A stretch of DNA of 19,693 nucleotides from Pelotomaculum sp. UBA3102 (GTDB lineage: Bacteria > Bacillota > Desulfotomaculia > Desulfotomaculales > Pelotomaculaceae): assembly GCA_002365865.1 (NCBI GenBank), contig DFAQ01000039.1, positions 1 to 19,693 of the forward strand. The letters run 5' to 3'. Both the position numbers and the translations under genes were made by a program. Shown here piece by piece: positions 8,918-16,318 of this stretch. The notes beneath the pieces were generated by a model, which worked only from the letters and a program-made list of their open reading frames with translations, ran no database searches and was not told the DNA's origin. Each line of letters starts with the position of its first letter. The first letter of the stretch is position 1.

Positions 8918-9838
8918 ATGAAAAAAACCGCAAGCCTCGCGCGGGGTGCCGTAAATGTGCCTGCGGCAATGCTGTGGCAGGAACCCGGCCGGCTCAGGGA
9001 CTATGACAACCTGATCTTGCAACAAAAAAACGACCCTGCCGCCTGGGCGGGAGGCATGGACGTCAAGATGCGTTTATGGCTGGTAGGTAAGACCGGAACC
9101 ATGGTTCTTTACGGTGAGCCGTTAATAATTTTAGACCGCCGGGGTGAATGGCTGAAAGTGGCGGCGGTGGAGCAGAAAACCTCTTTGCATGAAAACGGCT
9201 ATCCCGGCTGGATACCCGCCGTCCAGGTTGCTGAAAATGACGCCTACGTCAATGAATTAGCCGGGTTACCCGGTGTCGTGGTGGCAAAAAAAACCGGCCG
9301 CCTTTATGCAAATCCGGAACTTTCCGGGGCGGCAGAGGAAGTGAGTTACATGACCACACTGCCCCTGCTGGAAGAAAGAGAGGGAGTGGTAACGGTACGG
9401 CTTCCCGGCGGCGGTACGGGTTACCTGGACCGTAATGACGTTAAGAAAACCCGGGAAATCACTTTTTCCCGGCAAGCAATCGTTGATGAGGCCGTAAAGT
9501 TCATGGATCTGCCGTACCTCTGGGCGGGGACGGCGTCTTACGGCTTCGATTGTTCGGGGTTCACCATGCGGTTGTACCAGTCCCAGGGAGTAGCGCTGCC
9601 CCGTGATGCGGGCGACCAGGCCGCAGGGGGGGTGGCCGTTGCCAGGCAGGATTTACTGCCCGGGGATCTGGTCTTTTTCGCTACCGGGGGAGGCCGCGGC
9701 CGGGTTCACCACGTCGGTATGTATACAGGCGGGGGAATGATGATTCATGCTCCCAACAGTAAGTCCACGGTCAGGGCCGATGCCGTTGACGGCGGTAACT
9801 ACGGCGCAGAATACCGGGGTGCCAGGCGTTATGCCTGA
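8918..9838 (+). CDS. NlpC/P60 peptidase with two SH3b-like domains, YkfC-type
   Basis: This is a probable gamma-D-glutamyl-L-diamino-acid endopeptidase acting on cell-wall peptides. In 306 residues it has two bacterial SH3-like regions (about 45-105 and 115-177) and a C-terminal NlpC/P60 domain (about 183-306). The catalytic residues are C212 (FDCSG), H265 (HHVGMY) and H277 (IHAP). Their spacings of 53 and 12 match what I recall for the Bacillus YkfC triad. There is no signal peptide or membrane span, which fits a cytoplasmic murein-peptide recycling enzyme rather than a secreted autolysin. The ATG at 8918 has only a weak GGTGG site, apparently because the repeat element ends 11 bases upstream. 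GTG 8957, eight bases after GGGGTG, is an alternative start. Confidence 0.9.
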   Translation: MKKTASLARGAVNVPAAMLWQEPGRLRDYDNLILQQKNDPAAWAGGMDVKMRLWLVGKTGTMVLYGEPLIILDRRGEWLKVAAVEQKTSLHENGYPGWIPAVQVAENDAYVNELAGLPGVVVAKKTGRLYANPELSGAAEEVSYMTTLPLLEEREGVVTVRLPGGGTGYLDRNDVKKTREITFSRQAIVDEAVKFMDLPYLWAGTASYGFDCSGFTMRLYQSQGVALPRDAGDQAAGGVAVARQDLLPGDLVFFATGGGRGRVHHVGMYTGGGMMIHAPNSKSTVRADAVDGGNYGAEYRGARRYA

Positions 9839-9870
9839 CGGCAAAATTGTTTAATAACGTGGGAAGTAAA

Positions 9871-10989
9871 TTAACCGCGGCTTTTTTGCTTTAATGCTTC
9901 AATTTCTTCATGTTCCAGAACTTTGACAATGGTGATGGTGTTTTGTTTGGCCATATCGATGTCCACCGGTTCCGCCAGTTTGTTTCCTTCAGCGTCGTAG
10001 AGCACTTTGATCCGGGGATAGAGAGAAAAACCCTTGGGTGTTTCCATCACTGCCGCGGTTTCACCGGAACTGAGCTTAACTATGGAGCCGGCCGGGTAGG
10101 CGGCGATATTTTTAAGAAAATACTGTACCAGTTTGTAGTTGAAAAAAAAGTCTCCCGACCCGGCCAGCATTTCATAAGCTTCATTCGGCGGGTGGGCTCT
10201 GCGGTAAACCCTGTCCACGGTCATGGCATCATACACGTCGGCCATACCCACGATTTGGGAAAACTCGTGAATACCATCGCCGTCAAGTCCTTTCGGGTAA
10301 CCTTCACCGTTGTACCTTTCATGATGCTGCAGGGCGACCAGGGCGGAGGTCTTTTTAATATAAGACGAGTCGGTACTGGTTAATATGGTGTACCCGTATT
10401 CCGGGTGTTGTTTTACCACGTTGAATTCACTTTCATTAAGCGGGCCCGGCTTGTTAAGGATCTGGGCGGGGATCAGGGTTTTACCCATGTCGTGCATTAA
10501 AGCACCCATACCCAGGTTCATTAATTTATACCGGTCATAGCCCAGAGAGAGGCCCGTGATCAGCGAGAGAACGCATACGTTTACGGAATGGGCGAAAAGG
10601 TAATCATCGAAACTGCGCATGTCAATCATATTTACCATCAAGGACCGGTTTTCGATCAACTGTTCGATTATTTCGTTGATCGTATTTCGGGCTTCACGCA
10701 GTAGAGACCAGTTAAGGGGCGACTTGGATGAGTTTGGGTTTTTCAGGATCTTTTTAGTAGTGTTGATGGCGGCAATCCTGGTTCTTTCGTCAATCACGTC
10801 TTCAACATATAAGTCGGGCAAATCCTCATCAAATATGTAGATAACCGGTATGCCCAGCTTGGACAGGCTTTCAATATATTTTTGGTTTAATATTACCCCT
10901 CGGTTTAATAAGATTTCTCCCCTGCCGTTGTAAATCGGATGACTGACTTTCATTCCCGGCAGGAGCGCTTTGGTGGGAACTCTTCTCAT
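9871..10989 (-). CDS. HD-GYP domain protein, probable c-di-GMP phosphodiesterase
   Basis: This 372-residue protein probably hydrolyses cyclic di-GMP. The HD-GYP domain spans about residues 125-295, with metal-binding HDMGK at 166-170, HPEYGY at 195-200, the diagnostic HHERYNGEGYPKGL at 222-235, and the D251 region MADVYDAMT. The first 65 residues (PGMKVSHPIYNGRGEILLNRG and following) form the small beta domain often found before HD-GYP domains. The C-terminal ~70 residues (300-372) form a further beta-rich segment that is common in this subfamily. No membrane span is seen, so it is likely cytoplasmic. The ATG at 10989 follows GAGGTGTC on the minus strand. It lies downstream of a cysteine-rich gene in the same orientation. 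Substrate is inferred from family; activity cannot be proven from sequence. Confidence 0.94.
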   Translation of the reverse strand: MRRVPTKALLPGMKVSHPIYNGRGEILLNRGVILNQKYIESLSKLGIPVIYIFDEDLPDLYVEDVIDERTRIAAINTTKKILKNPNSSKSPLNWSLLREARNTINEIIEQLIENRSLMVNMIDMRSFDDYLFAHSVNVCVLSLITGLSLGYDRYKLMNLGMGALMHDMGKTLIPAQILNKPGPLNESEFNVVKQHPEYGYTILTSTDSSYIKKTSALVALQHHERYNGEGYPKGLDGDGIHEFSQIVGMADVYDAMTVDRVYRRAHPPNEAYEMLAGSGDFFFNYKLVQYFLKNIAAYPAGSIVKLSSGETAAVMETPKGFSLYPRIKVLYDAEGNKLAEPVDIDMAKQNTITIVKVLEHEEIEALKQKSRG

Positions 10990-11085
10990 GCAGGCGACAC
11001 CTCAATAATAATTTCACCGGTATAGGCCCGGATTCCTGCTTATGGGCGCTAAATATCAAGCATTATCGACAAGACCATTCCTCGT

Positions 11086-11397
11086 TTATTCATTATCGTC
11101 ATACATTTCGCTGATTAAGCACGGTACGGATCCTGAAACCAGGTGTCCGGTTGCTAAAACCACGTAGTGCAGCCGGCCTTCGGGCTTATCCGTAATCAGG
11201 TAGGGATTAAGCCAGACCTGCCGGCATTTTTCCCTGCCGCAACCGGTGTATTCCGGGCAGTGGCCGCAGCAGATGCCGCCGCATTCCCGGTTTTCATTAA
11301 AGTTGTCGGAACATTTAGGGATTTTTCCTTTGCCGGTATGATAGATATTAAGACAGTAACCGGCCCTTTCTGACAGCGTCATTTTGGTAAAATCCAT
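11086..11397 (-). CDS. Small cysteine-rich protein of unknown function
   Basis: This 103-residue protein has nine cysteines: 15, 29, 39, 43, 44, 47, 53, 58 and 93. Those from 39 to 58 form the pattern C-x3-CC-x2-C-x5-C-x4-C, which suggests a zinc or iron-sulfur centre. There is no signal peptide or membrane span. The ATG is preceded on the minus strand by AAAGGAGG at ideal spacing, so the gene is very likely real. It lies about 96 bases upstream of the HD-GYP gene and may be cotranscribed with it. I do not recognise the family; a metal-binding or redox role is inference from the cysteines only. Confidence 0.75.
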   Translation of the reverse strand: MDFTKMTLSERAGYCLNIYHTGKGKIPKCSDNFNENRECGGICCGHCPEYTGCGREKCRQVWLNPYLITDKPEGRLHYVVLATGHLVSGSVPCLISEMYDDNE

Positions 11398-11840
11398 TAT
11401 AGCCGCCTCCTTTAGCTACATTTATAACCCGGTTCACCGGCAACAGTTGGAGTCACGTCGAAACTTTCGCTTAAAAGGGGCAGTATTGGTTGCGCGACGT
11501 AAATATCTGAAATTACCGCACAAAGCGGCAACGGCCGTCTTTTCATTTTTTAGTCTTCCTGCTGCAGCAGGATATCCGGGTGTCTGGAGCATCTTAGCCG
11601 CCTTGGTCAAGATATCATTATTAATTATAATTATATGTATTCTAAAAAATTGTGCGAATTTCCTTCCAATATAAAGACATTTAAAAAATTCTCAGGAAAG
11701 TGGTCAAAAATTAAATGTTAACATCTCGACTGTTTTAATTTAAGGATTAAACTGACCGTTAATATTTCAGGAAAATTATTTAAAAATCGGCCTTCAACTT
11801 CAGTAAGAGCTAAAATGTCTAAACTTTTCTTTAATAGTAT
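11398..11840. other. Non-coding divergent intergenic region with a 16-bp palindrome
   Basis: I see no convincing gene here. A 96-codon plus-strand frame (11384-11674) lacks a good ribosome binding site and family signals. From about 11610 the DNA becomes strongly AT-rich. A perfect 16-bp palindrome, TCCTGCTGCAGCAGGA, is at 11557-11572. The region must hold the promoter of the minus-strand cysteine-rich gene, but I could not place it with confidence. Confidence 0.6.
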
Positions 11841-11869
11841 TTGACAAACAGGTAACTACTGTTTATAAT
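11841..11869 (+). promoter_or_regulatory. Consensus sigma-A promoter
   Basis: TTGACA at 11841-11846 and TATAAT at 11864-11869 are both perfect consensus boxes, separated by exactly 17 bases. Transcription should start near 11876, about 29 bases before the 108-residue gene. This is the strongest promoter in the window by sequence. Confidence 0.92.
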
Positions 11870-11904
11870 TTGCCTTAATGGATAAAAAAATAGGAGTGTG
11901 AAAA

Positions 11905-12231
11905 ATGGCATTTGAAGTTTATAAGCCCCGTGGTCATCGGGTACCAAAGTTACCAATGGTAACACTTTCGAAGAATTCTATTGTCTTAAACAAACACGCC
12001 CGGGAAAAGTTACATACTGAAAAGGTTGAATTAGCTTATGACGGGGAAGCTAATACTATCCGGATAAAAGCGGCACAGGACGGACAAAACATTAAAAAGA
12101 CCAAGGTTTTCAGCAGGGGATTTTTTAATCACTTCAATATTACCACCAAGGGCAAATTTGTGGCCGATTATAACGAACAGGAAAATGCCCTGTACGTGGA
12201 TCTCAATAAAAAACAGGTCAGTCCGCAATAA
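11905..12231 (+). CDS. Conserved-looking 108-residue protein of unknown function
   Basis: The ATG at 11905 follows AGGAG (11892-11896) by eight bases. The protein is soluble, lysine-rich and beta-rich by pattern, with no cysteine, signal peptide or membrane span. Segments such as MVTLSKNSIVLNKHAREKL (18-36) followed by VELAYD and TIRIKAA look like paired beta-hairpins around a helix, loosely like small transcription-factor folds; this is only an impression. A second half, about residues 65-100, holds TKVFSRGFFNHFNI and ALYVDL. The gene has its own perfect promoter and its own terminator, so it is a highly expressed single-gene unit. I do not recognise a named family. Confidence 0.85.
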   Translation: MAFEVYKPRGHRVPKLPMVTLSKNSIVLNKHAREKLHTEKVELAYDGEANTIRIKAAQDGQNIKKTKVFSRGFFNHFNITTKGKFVADYNEQENALYVDLNKKQVSPQ

Positions 12232-12250
12232 ATAGCGGACTTTTTTATTT
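12221..12250 (+). terminator. Rho-independent terminator
   Basis: GTCCGC (12221-12226) and GCGGAC (12235-12240) form a perfect six-bp stem with an eight-base loop, followed by TTTTTTATTT. The stem begins inside the last codons of the 108-residue gene, and its loop contains the TAA stop. Confidence 0.88.
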
Positions 12251-12263
12251 TGAACCGGGTATT

Positions 12264-12288
12264 AAAAAAAGGAAGCGCCGGTGCTTCC
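12264..12288 (-). terminator. Orphan minus-strand Rho-independent terminator
   Basis: GGAAGC (12271-12276) and GCTTCC (12283-12288) form a six-bp stem with loop GCCGGT. Seven A residues at 12264-12270 become a T run on the minus strand. It would stop leftward transcription, yet no minus-strand gene lies immediately to its right. Confidence 0.6.
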
Positions 12289-12296
12289 CTTAATCA

Positions 12297-12538
12297 TCAG
12301 ATAAAGAATTAATGGTTTCCGTATTGACAACTATCGGGATAATAGCCACCCTGGCTGTAGAAACCGTACTTTTTTTCAAAAAGTATCCTTCAAAGGAGTT
12401 TATACCCCGAAAAAATATCTGGAATAAATTATTCAAACTAATATTGCCAACCTGGCCGGGGTCCCTTCAATAGTGTACGGGATTTTAGGGCTGGCGGTTT
12501 TATTGAGAAACCGGTGCCAGAGGAAGTCGCAATGGTGA
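12297..12538 (+). pseudogene. Degraded remnant of phosphate-transporter permease genes (pstC and pstA pieces)
   Basis: Two plus-strand frames carry phosphate ABC-permease signatures but no complete gene. From about 12297, with an ATG at 12312, one frame reads VSVLTTIGIIATLAVET and then FFKKYPSKEF, resembling the first membrane span of PstC, then stops at TAG 12471-12473. A second frame, about 12403-12535, reads TPKKYLE, an internal TAA at 12425-12427, then NIANLAGVPSIVYGILGLAV, a hallmark PstA motif, and stops at 12536-12538. This looks like a fusion or frameshifted scar left by deletion of a pst operon. No ribosome binding site is seen. The PstA part is recognised with good confidence; the PstC part is less sure. 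Confidence 0.72.
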
Positions 12539-12608
12539 GTAAAGTCATCAGCAACCTTAGTAATATGTGCCAGGTTTTTTTTATCAATGCCGGGTTTGAG
12601 GTGAAATG

Positions 12609-13124
12609 ATGAAACAGCGGTTTTTTTATTGCCCGAAGTGCGGGGGGAGATTGTTTTACCGTGATTGCGGGGAAAGAGAAAGGTTGACCTGTTCCGGCTG
12701 CGGTTATATATTTTATGAAAACCCGATCGTCGGGGTGGCGGTGATCGTCCTTGACGGCGAAGGCCGGCTGCTCCTCGGCAGGAGAAGCGGCAGCAGCTAC
12801 AACGGGTTGTGGTGCATCCCCTGCGGCTACGTGGAATACGATGAAGAAGTTTTCGCCGCGGCGGTGCGGGAGTTTAAAGAGGAAACCGGCCTGGACATAA
12901 AAATCAACGGGGTCTTTACGGTACAATCAAATTTCCACAATCCCGAGGTGCATACGGTGGGCATCTGGTTTGAAGCGGAAATGGCCGGCGGTGAATTGAA
13001 AGCTCAGGGTGATTTGGACCGGGCGGGGTACTTTGACCTTTCCTCTCCGCCCCCGCTTGCTTTCCCCACCGATGCCGCGGTAATCAATATGCTGCGGGAG
13101 CGCAAGGTGCCGGGTGTAAAATAA
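12609..13124 (+). CDS. Nudix hydrolase with an N-terminal zinc ribbon
   Basis: The protein hydrolyses a nucleoside diphosphate linked to another moiety; the substrate is not determined. In 171 residues, a zinc ribbon with C8/C11 and C28/C31 is followed by the Nudix domain. The Nudix box at 73-95 is a perfect match to Gx5Ex7REUxEExGU (GYVEYDEEVF..AVREFKEETGL). The ribbon-plus-Nudix order resembles NudC-like NADH pyrophosphatases and a group of ADP-ribose/nucleotide pyrophosphatases, but the NudC-specific C-terminal motif is not obvious. The start is one of two adjacent ATGs (12606, 12609) after GAGGTG at 12598-12603. The second has better spacing. It is probably cytoplasmic. Confidence 0.93.
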   Translation: MKQRFFYCPKCGGRLFYRDCGERERLTCSGCGYIFYENPIVGVAVIVLDGEGRLLLGRRSGSSYNGLWCIPCGYVEYDEEVFAAAVREFKEETGLDIKINGVFTVQSNFHNPEVHTVGIWFEAEMAGGELKAQGDLDRAGYFDLSSPPPLAFPTDAAVINMLRERKVPGVK

Positions 13125-13180
13125 AGCACCTCCTGTCTTCCGGCGGAATGTTAATGGTAACAGCAGCGGGAGGTGATATT

Positions 13181-13477
13181 TTGGATACCGGTTCGGTCCC
13201 GTTAATAGTTATTGCGGTCCTTATTTTGCTTGGTATCTATTTAAAGTGGGACGATCAGAAAAATTGGGAAACAATCTATGAAGCGCCCGGAATGCAAATG
13301 GCAAAGGCCCAGGCCCGGTTTGCCTTTTTAAAACAACGGGGGGTAAAGTGCCGGATGAAAACCATAACTTCCGTTGCCGTCAGGGGGGCGAGTCCCGTTA
13401 TGCTAACGACGGTCAGAGTGGATGTCGGCAAAAAAGACCTGCCTAAAACTTACGCGCTTTTGAAAGAATTTAAATAG
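13181..13477 (+). CDS. Small membrane-anchored protein, possibly DUF2007-like
   Basis: TTG 13181 is chosen because GGGAGGTG at 13168-13175 lies just upstream; ATGs at 13148 and 13154 have no good site. The 98-residue product has one N-terminal membrane span (about residues 6-22), then a small soluble domain on the inside. That domain, with AKAQARFAFLKQRGVKCRMKT, then VRVDV and KDLPKTYALLKEF, resembles in pattern the DUF2007 'putative signal transducing' fold; this is a suggestion only. Its last eight bases overlap the 3' end of convergent thrC. It lies 56 bases after the Nudix gene. Confidence 0.72.
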   Translation: MDTGSVPLIVIAVLILLGIYLKWDDQKNWETIYEAPGMQMAKAQARFAFLKQRGVKCRMKTITSVAVRGASPVMLTTVRVDVGKKDLPKTYALLKEFK

Positions 13478-14978
13478 AACGAAGTAAAATATCTTCCACT
13501 GCCGCCGTCATTTGGTTCCGGTCGACGGTTTTCCGGTGCCGGGCCGGTTTTTTGTCCAAGTTTTTAAGTCCGGCCGGGATCTCCAGACCGGTGGCCGCCG
13601 CAAGCTCCTCCAGGAGCCGGAACTCATCTTTACCCCTGACGGCATCTTCTCCCAGGACGGCCCGCGCGACGCTTTCGTTGAACTTGAAGGGGCTGGCCGT
13701 TGAGACGATAACGGTTTTGGTACTGTCCCCGGTGGCGACGGCATACTTTTCATAAACCCTAACCCCCACGGCGGTGTGGGTATCGACAACGTAACCGCCG
13801 CGGCGGTAAAGGGAATTTATGGTTGTCAATGTTTCATTGTCATCGGCGTAACCGGACCAGAATATTTCCCCGATCCGGGCACGGGTCCCTGCGTCGACCC
13901 GGTAGACGCCGGACCGGTTTAAAGCGGCCATCCACTCCCGGATACGGGCGTGGTCGCGGCCGGAAAGGTGGTAGAGCAGTCTTTCCAGGTTGCTGGAAAT
14001 AAGGATGTCCATGGAAGGGGAGATGGTTCTATGGAACTTCCTTACCCGGTCGTACACCCCGGTGCGGATGAAGCCGGTCAGTACGTTGTTGACGTTGGCG
14101 GCACAGATCAACCGGTTTACCGGCAGGCCCATTTCCCGGGCATAAAAAGCGGCCAGGATATTTCCGAAATTGCCGGTGGGGACGACGAAATTAATTTTTT
14201 CCCCGGGGGAGAGCGCGCCTTTTGCCGCCAAATCCAGGTAAGCTGAGAAATAGTAAACTACCTGGGGCGCCAGCCGGCCCCAGTTGATGGAGTTAGCCGA
14301 AGACAGCCGGTAATGTTCTTTTTGTAATAACCGGTTGAATTCTGCGTCGCCAAAAATATCTTTAACTCCGGTCTGGGCGTCGTCAAAATTACCCCTGACC
14401 GCGACTACGGCCACGTTGGCTCCTTCCTGGGTAACCATCTGAAATTTCTGCACCTCGCTGACGCCCCGCACCGGATAAAACACGATAATTTTGGTCCCGG
14501 GCACGTCTTTAAAGCCTTCCAGGGCCGCCTTGCCGGTGTCGCCGGAGGTAGCGACCAGGATGACGATGGAGGCCTCCTCGCCGGTTTTGGCAGCGGCTTT
14601 GGTCAGCAGGTGCGGCAGGATCTGCAGGGCTATGTCCTTGAAGGCGCAGGTCGGGCCGTGCCATAGTTCCAGGAAATAAAGGGAACCGTCCGGTTTGCGT
14701 ACCGGGGCCACTTCCGACGAGTCAAATTTTTCGGAAGAGTAGGCCTGTTCCACGCATTCCCTGATTTCTTTTTCCGTGTAGTCACTTAAAAATGCTTTTA
14801 AAATCCGGACGGCTTTACCCCGGTAGTCCAGAGCGGTCATTTCCTGCAGTTGCTCCCCGGTGATAAACGGAATTTTACCGGGGACGATCAGTCCCCCGTC
14901 CGGCGCTATGCCCATCTTTATTGCTTCCGCGGACGAAACCTTCCGTTGGTATTGTCCTCTGGTGCTTTCATATAACAC
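13470..14978 (-). CDS. thrC: Threonine synthase, GTG start
   Basis: This PLP enzyme converts O-phosphohomoserine to threonine. At 502 residues it belongs to the longer E. coli/yeast-type class, shown by the N-terminal YESTRG motif (residues 3-8). The PLP lysine is K114 in HGPTCAFKDIALQ, the phosphate-binding loop ATSGDTGKAALEGF is at 143-156, and VPTGNFGNI is near 267-275. The start is GTG at 14978, with AGGAGG eight bases upstream on the minus strand; the nearby ATG is out of frame. The gene stands alone rather than with hom or thrB, which are not in the window. Its end overlaps the neighbouring small membrane-protein gene by eight bases. I found no T-box or other leader in the 135 bases upstream. 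Confidence 0.97.
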   Translation of the reverse strand: MLYESTRGQYQRKVSSAEAIKMGIAPDGGLIVPGKIPFITGEQLQEMTALDYRGKAVRILKAFLSDYTEKEIRECVEQAYSSEKFDSSEVAPVRKPDGSLYFLELWHGPTCAFKDIALQILPHLLTKAAAKTGEEASIVILVATSGDTGKAALEGFKDVPGTKIIVFYPVRGVSEVQKFQMVTQEGANVAVVAVRGNFDDAQTGVKDIFGDAEFNRLLQKEHYRLSSANSINWGRLAPQVVYYFSAYLDLAAKGALSPGEKINFVVPTGNFGNILAAFYAREMGLPVNRLICAANVNNVLTGFIRTGVYDRVRKFHRTISPSMDILISSNLERLLYHLSGRDHARIREWMAALNRSGVYRVDAGTRARIGEIFWSGYADDNETLTTINSLYRRGGYVVDTHTAVGVRVYEKYAVATGDSTKTVIVSTASPFKFNESVARAVLGEDAVRGKDEFRLLEELAAATGLEIPAGLKNLDKKPARHRKTVDRNQMTAAVEDILLRSI

Positions 14979-15113
14979 TTTTTAATCCTCCTGTGATATT
15001 ATGTGTCATTATCATTAAACAATAAAAATTACCTCCAGTAAAGAGGAAACCGGTAGGTAACATTTTAGGTTAAATTGGGAAGAATTATAGTAAAAAAGCA
15101 GGAGGAAGTAATA

Positions 15114-16169
15114 ATGGTTTTTAAAGTGCGGGGAATATTTAACTTGAGAGGGCGAAAATTCCGGTTAAGTTTCCGGAACCTGCGTGAACGCGCCAGGAAG
15201 GGCGCTTATTTACGTTACTACATGCAGCAGCCCAGGGAAGATGCCAGGAGTATCTGGGGTAAAAGGCTTGATATTGCCGGAGGGTTGCTACTGGGCTGGC
15301 TTTTAAGTTTTTTGATGCTGGTTAATCTCACCGGCCGCCCTTTGACGGCTTTGGCGCTGTCGCTGCCGCTTCCGGCAGCAGGGGTCCTGCTGGCAAAAAA
15401 GCTTTTCCAGGCCAGGGAACAAAAAAACCGGCTCCGGCGCCGGTTGTGGCTGGCGGGTCAAAAATTTATGGAAGATATTGTTAAGTTGGAGACACGAAAA
15501 GAATTTGTGCCCTGCGTAAGAGATATTCTGGTTGCGCTGCCCGGTTTCCAGCAGGTGCGGGTAAATAAAAGCAAAAATAAAACCGGGGAGGGAATTGAGC
15601 CGGGAATCAACCTTGAAGGTGTGTATAAAGGCACCCTGGTGGCAGTATGCTGTAAACACCAGGAAGGGAACCGGGAAATCGGGCCGGGCGATGTGCGCGC
15701 TTTTGCCGGGACATTACACCGGGAAGGATATCATAACGGGCTTTTAGTAACGTCCGGCGATTTCGGAGCAGGGGTCCTGGCGGTAGTGAAGGGGGCCCGC
15801 CGCAGAGGTATTAATATCAAGTTGGTTAATCGTTATGGTTTAATGGATCTGGCCCGGCAGGCCGGTGCCGGTGCTTTTGGGATTGAAGACGCCTCCTCCG
15901 GGGGTGATTTCTGGACGGGGAATGAGAAACGCGCGCGAACCATGGCGACAGGCTTTCGGGACTCGGCCTTTGCCTCCAGAAAAAAAGCAAAAAATTACTT
16001 TCTGTACGGCCTACTGCTTTACGGTGGATATATCCTTTTAAAAGGTCATCATGTGCTTGGTTACTTATACTTGTTTTTTGCCGTGCTTAACTTTTTTATG
16101 AGCGCCGGCTGCTTTTTTTTCGGCAGATCTTTGGAAGAAACAGACCTCCTGGAAGGATTGGTGGATTAG
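15114..16169 (+). CDS. Membrane protein with an Mrr-like endonuclease-fold domain
   Basis: The ATG at 15114, eight bases after GGAGG (15101-15105), gives 351 residues; an upstream TTG at 15075 has no site. The N-terminal ~50 residues are strongly basic. Membrane spans are at about 54-72, 77-95, 295-309 and 313-337. Between the spans, roughly 115-255 looks like a PD-(D/E)xK/Mrr-type restriction-endonuclease fold: a core strand LVAVCCKHQ (175-183) with K181 at the position of the QxK lysine, then GYHNGLLVTSGDFGAGVLAVVKGARRRGINIKLVN-like segments (205-239). The usual Q is C and the usual D appears to be N166 or E168, so catalysis is uncertain. Domain placement is by eye. Its job is unknown; DNA handling at the membrane is possible, but so is an inactive scaffold. 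Confidence 0.8.
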   Translation: MVFKVRGIFNLRGRKFRLSFRNLRERARKGAYLRYYMQQPREDARSIWGKRLDIAGGLLLGWLLSFLMLVNLTGRPLTALALSLPLPAAGVLLAKKLFQAREQKNRLRRRLWLAGQKFMEDIVKLETRKEFVPCVRDILVALPGFQQVRVNKSKNKTGEGIEPGINLEGVYKGTLVAVCCKHQEGNREIGPGDVRAFAGTLHREGYHNGLLVTSGDFGAGVLAVVKGARRRGINIKLVNRYGLMDLARQAGAGAFGIEDASSGGDFWTGNEKRARTMATGFRDSAFASRKKAKNYFLYGLLLYGGYILLKGHHVLGYLYLFFAVLNFFMSAGCFFFGRSLEETDLLEGLVD

Positions 16170-16200
16170 CTGCACGTTAACCCGGGCGTGATTTTTTTCA

Positions 16201-16226
16201 GGCGGTTAGCCGCTTAAATTTTATTT
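16201..16226 (+). terminator. Weak possible terminator
   Basis: GCGG (16202-16205) and CCGC (16210-16213) form a short stem with loop TTAG, followed by TTAAATTTTATTT. The stem is short and the T run is interrupted, so termination after the membrane-protein gene is only possible. Confidence 0.3.
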
Positions 16227-16241
16227 ATATTTTACCGGTGC

Positions 16242-16270
16242 TTGCCATTATCAGCCGTTGCTATTATTAT
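16242..16270 (+). promoter_or_regulatory. Sigma-A-like promoter before the tRNA thiolase gene
   Basis: TTGCCA (16242-16247) and TATTAT (16265-16270) each match consensus at five of six positions with a 17-base spacer. They lie about 50 bases before the TtcA-like gene and could drive that gene, the sirtuin and the rhomboid together. Confidence 0.6.
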
Positions 16271-16318
16271 TGGTAGTATAAAAAGTTGTCGTAATGAAAT
16301 AATTTGGAGTATTTGATT

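Noticed and set aside
8762..9025. Minus-strand frames rich in repeated SSLRPFA-type peptides
   Set aside because: They are translations of the tandem palindromic repeat and have no start signals.
11384..11674. 96-codon plus-strand frame with a hydrophobic C-terminus
   Set aside because: Weak start context, overlap with the cysteine-rich gene's ribosome binding site, low-complexity AT-rich 3' part, and no recognisable motif.
14979..15113. T-box or other leader upstream of thrC
   Set aside because: Only 135 bases are available and no T-box motif, long hairpin or terminator is visible.
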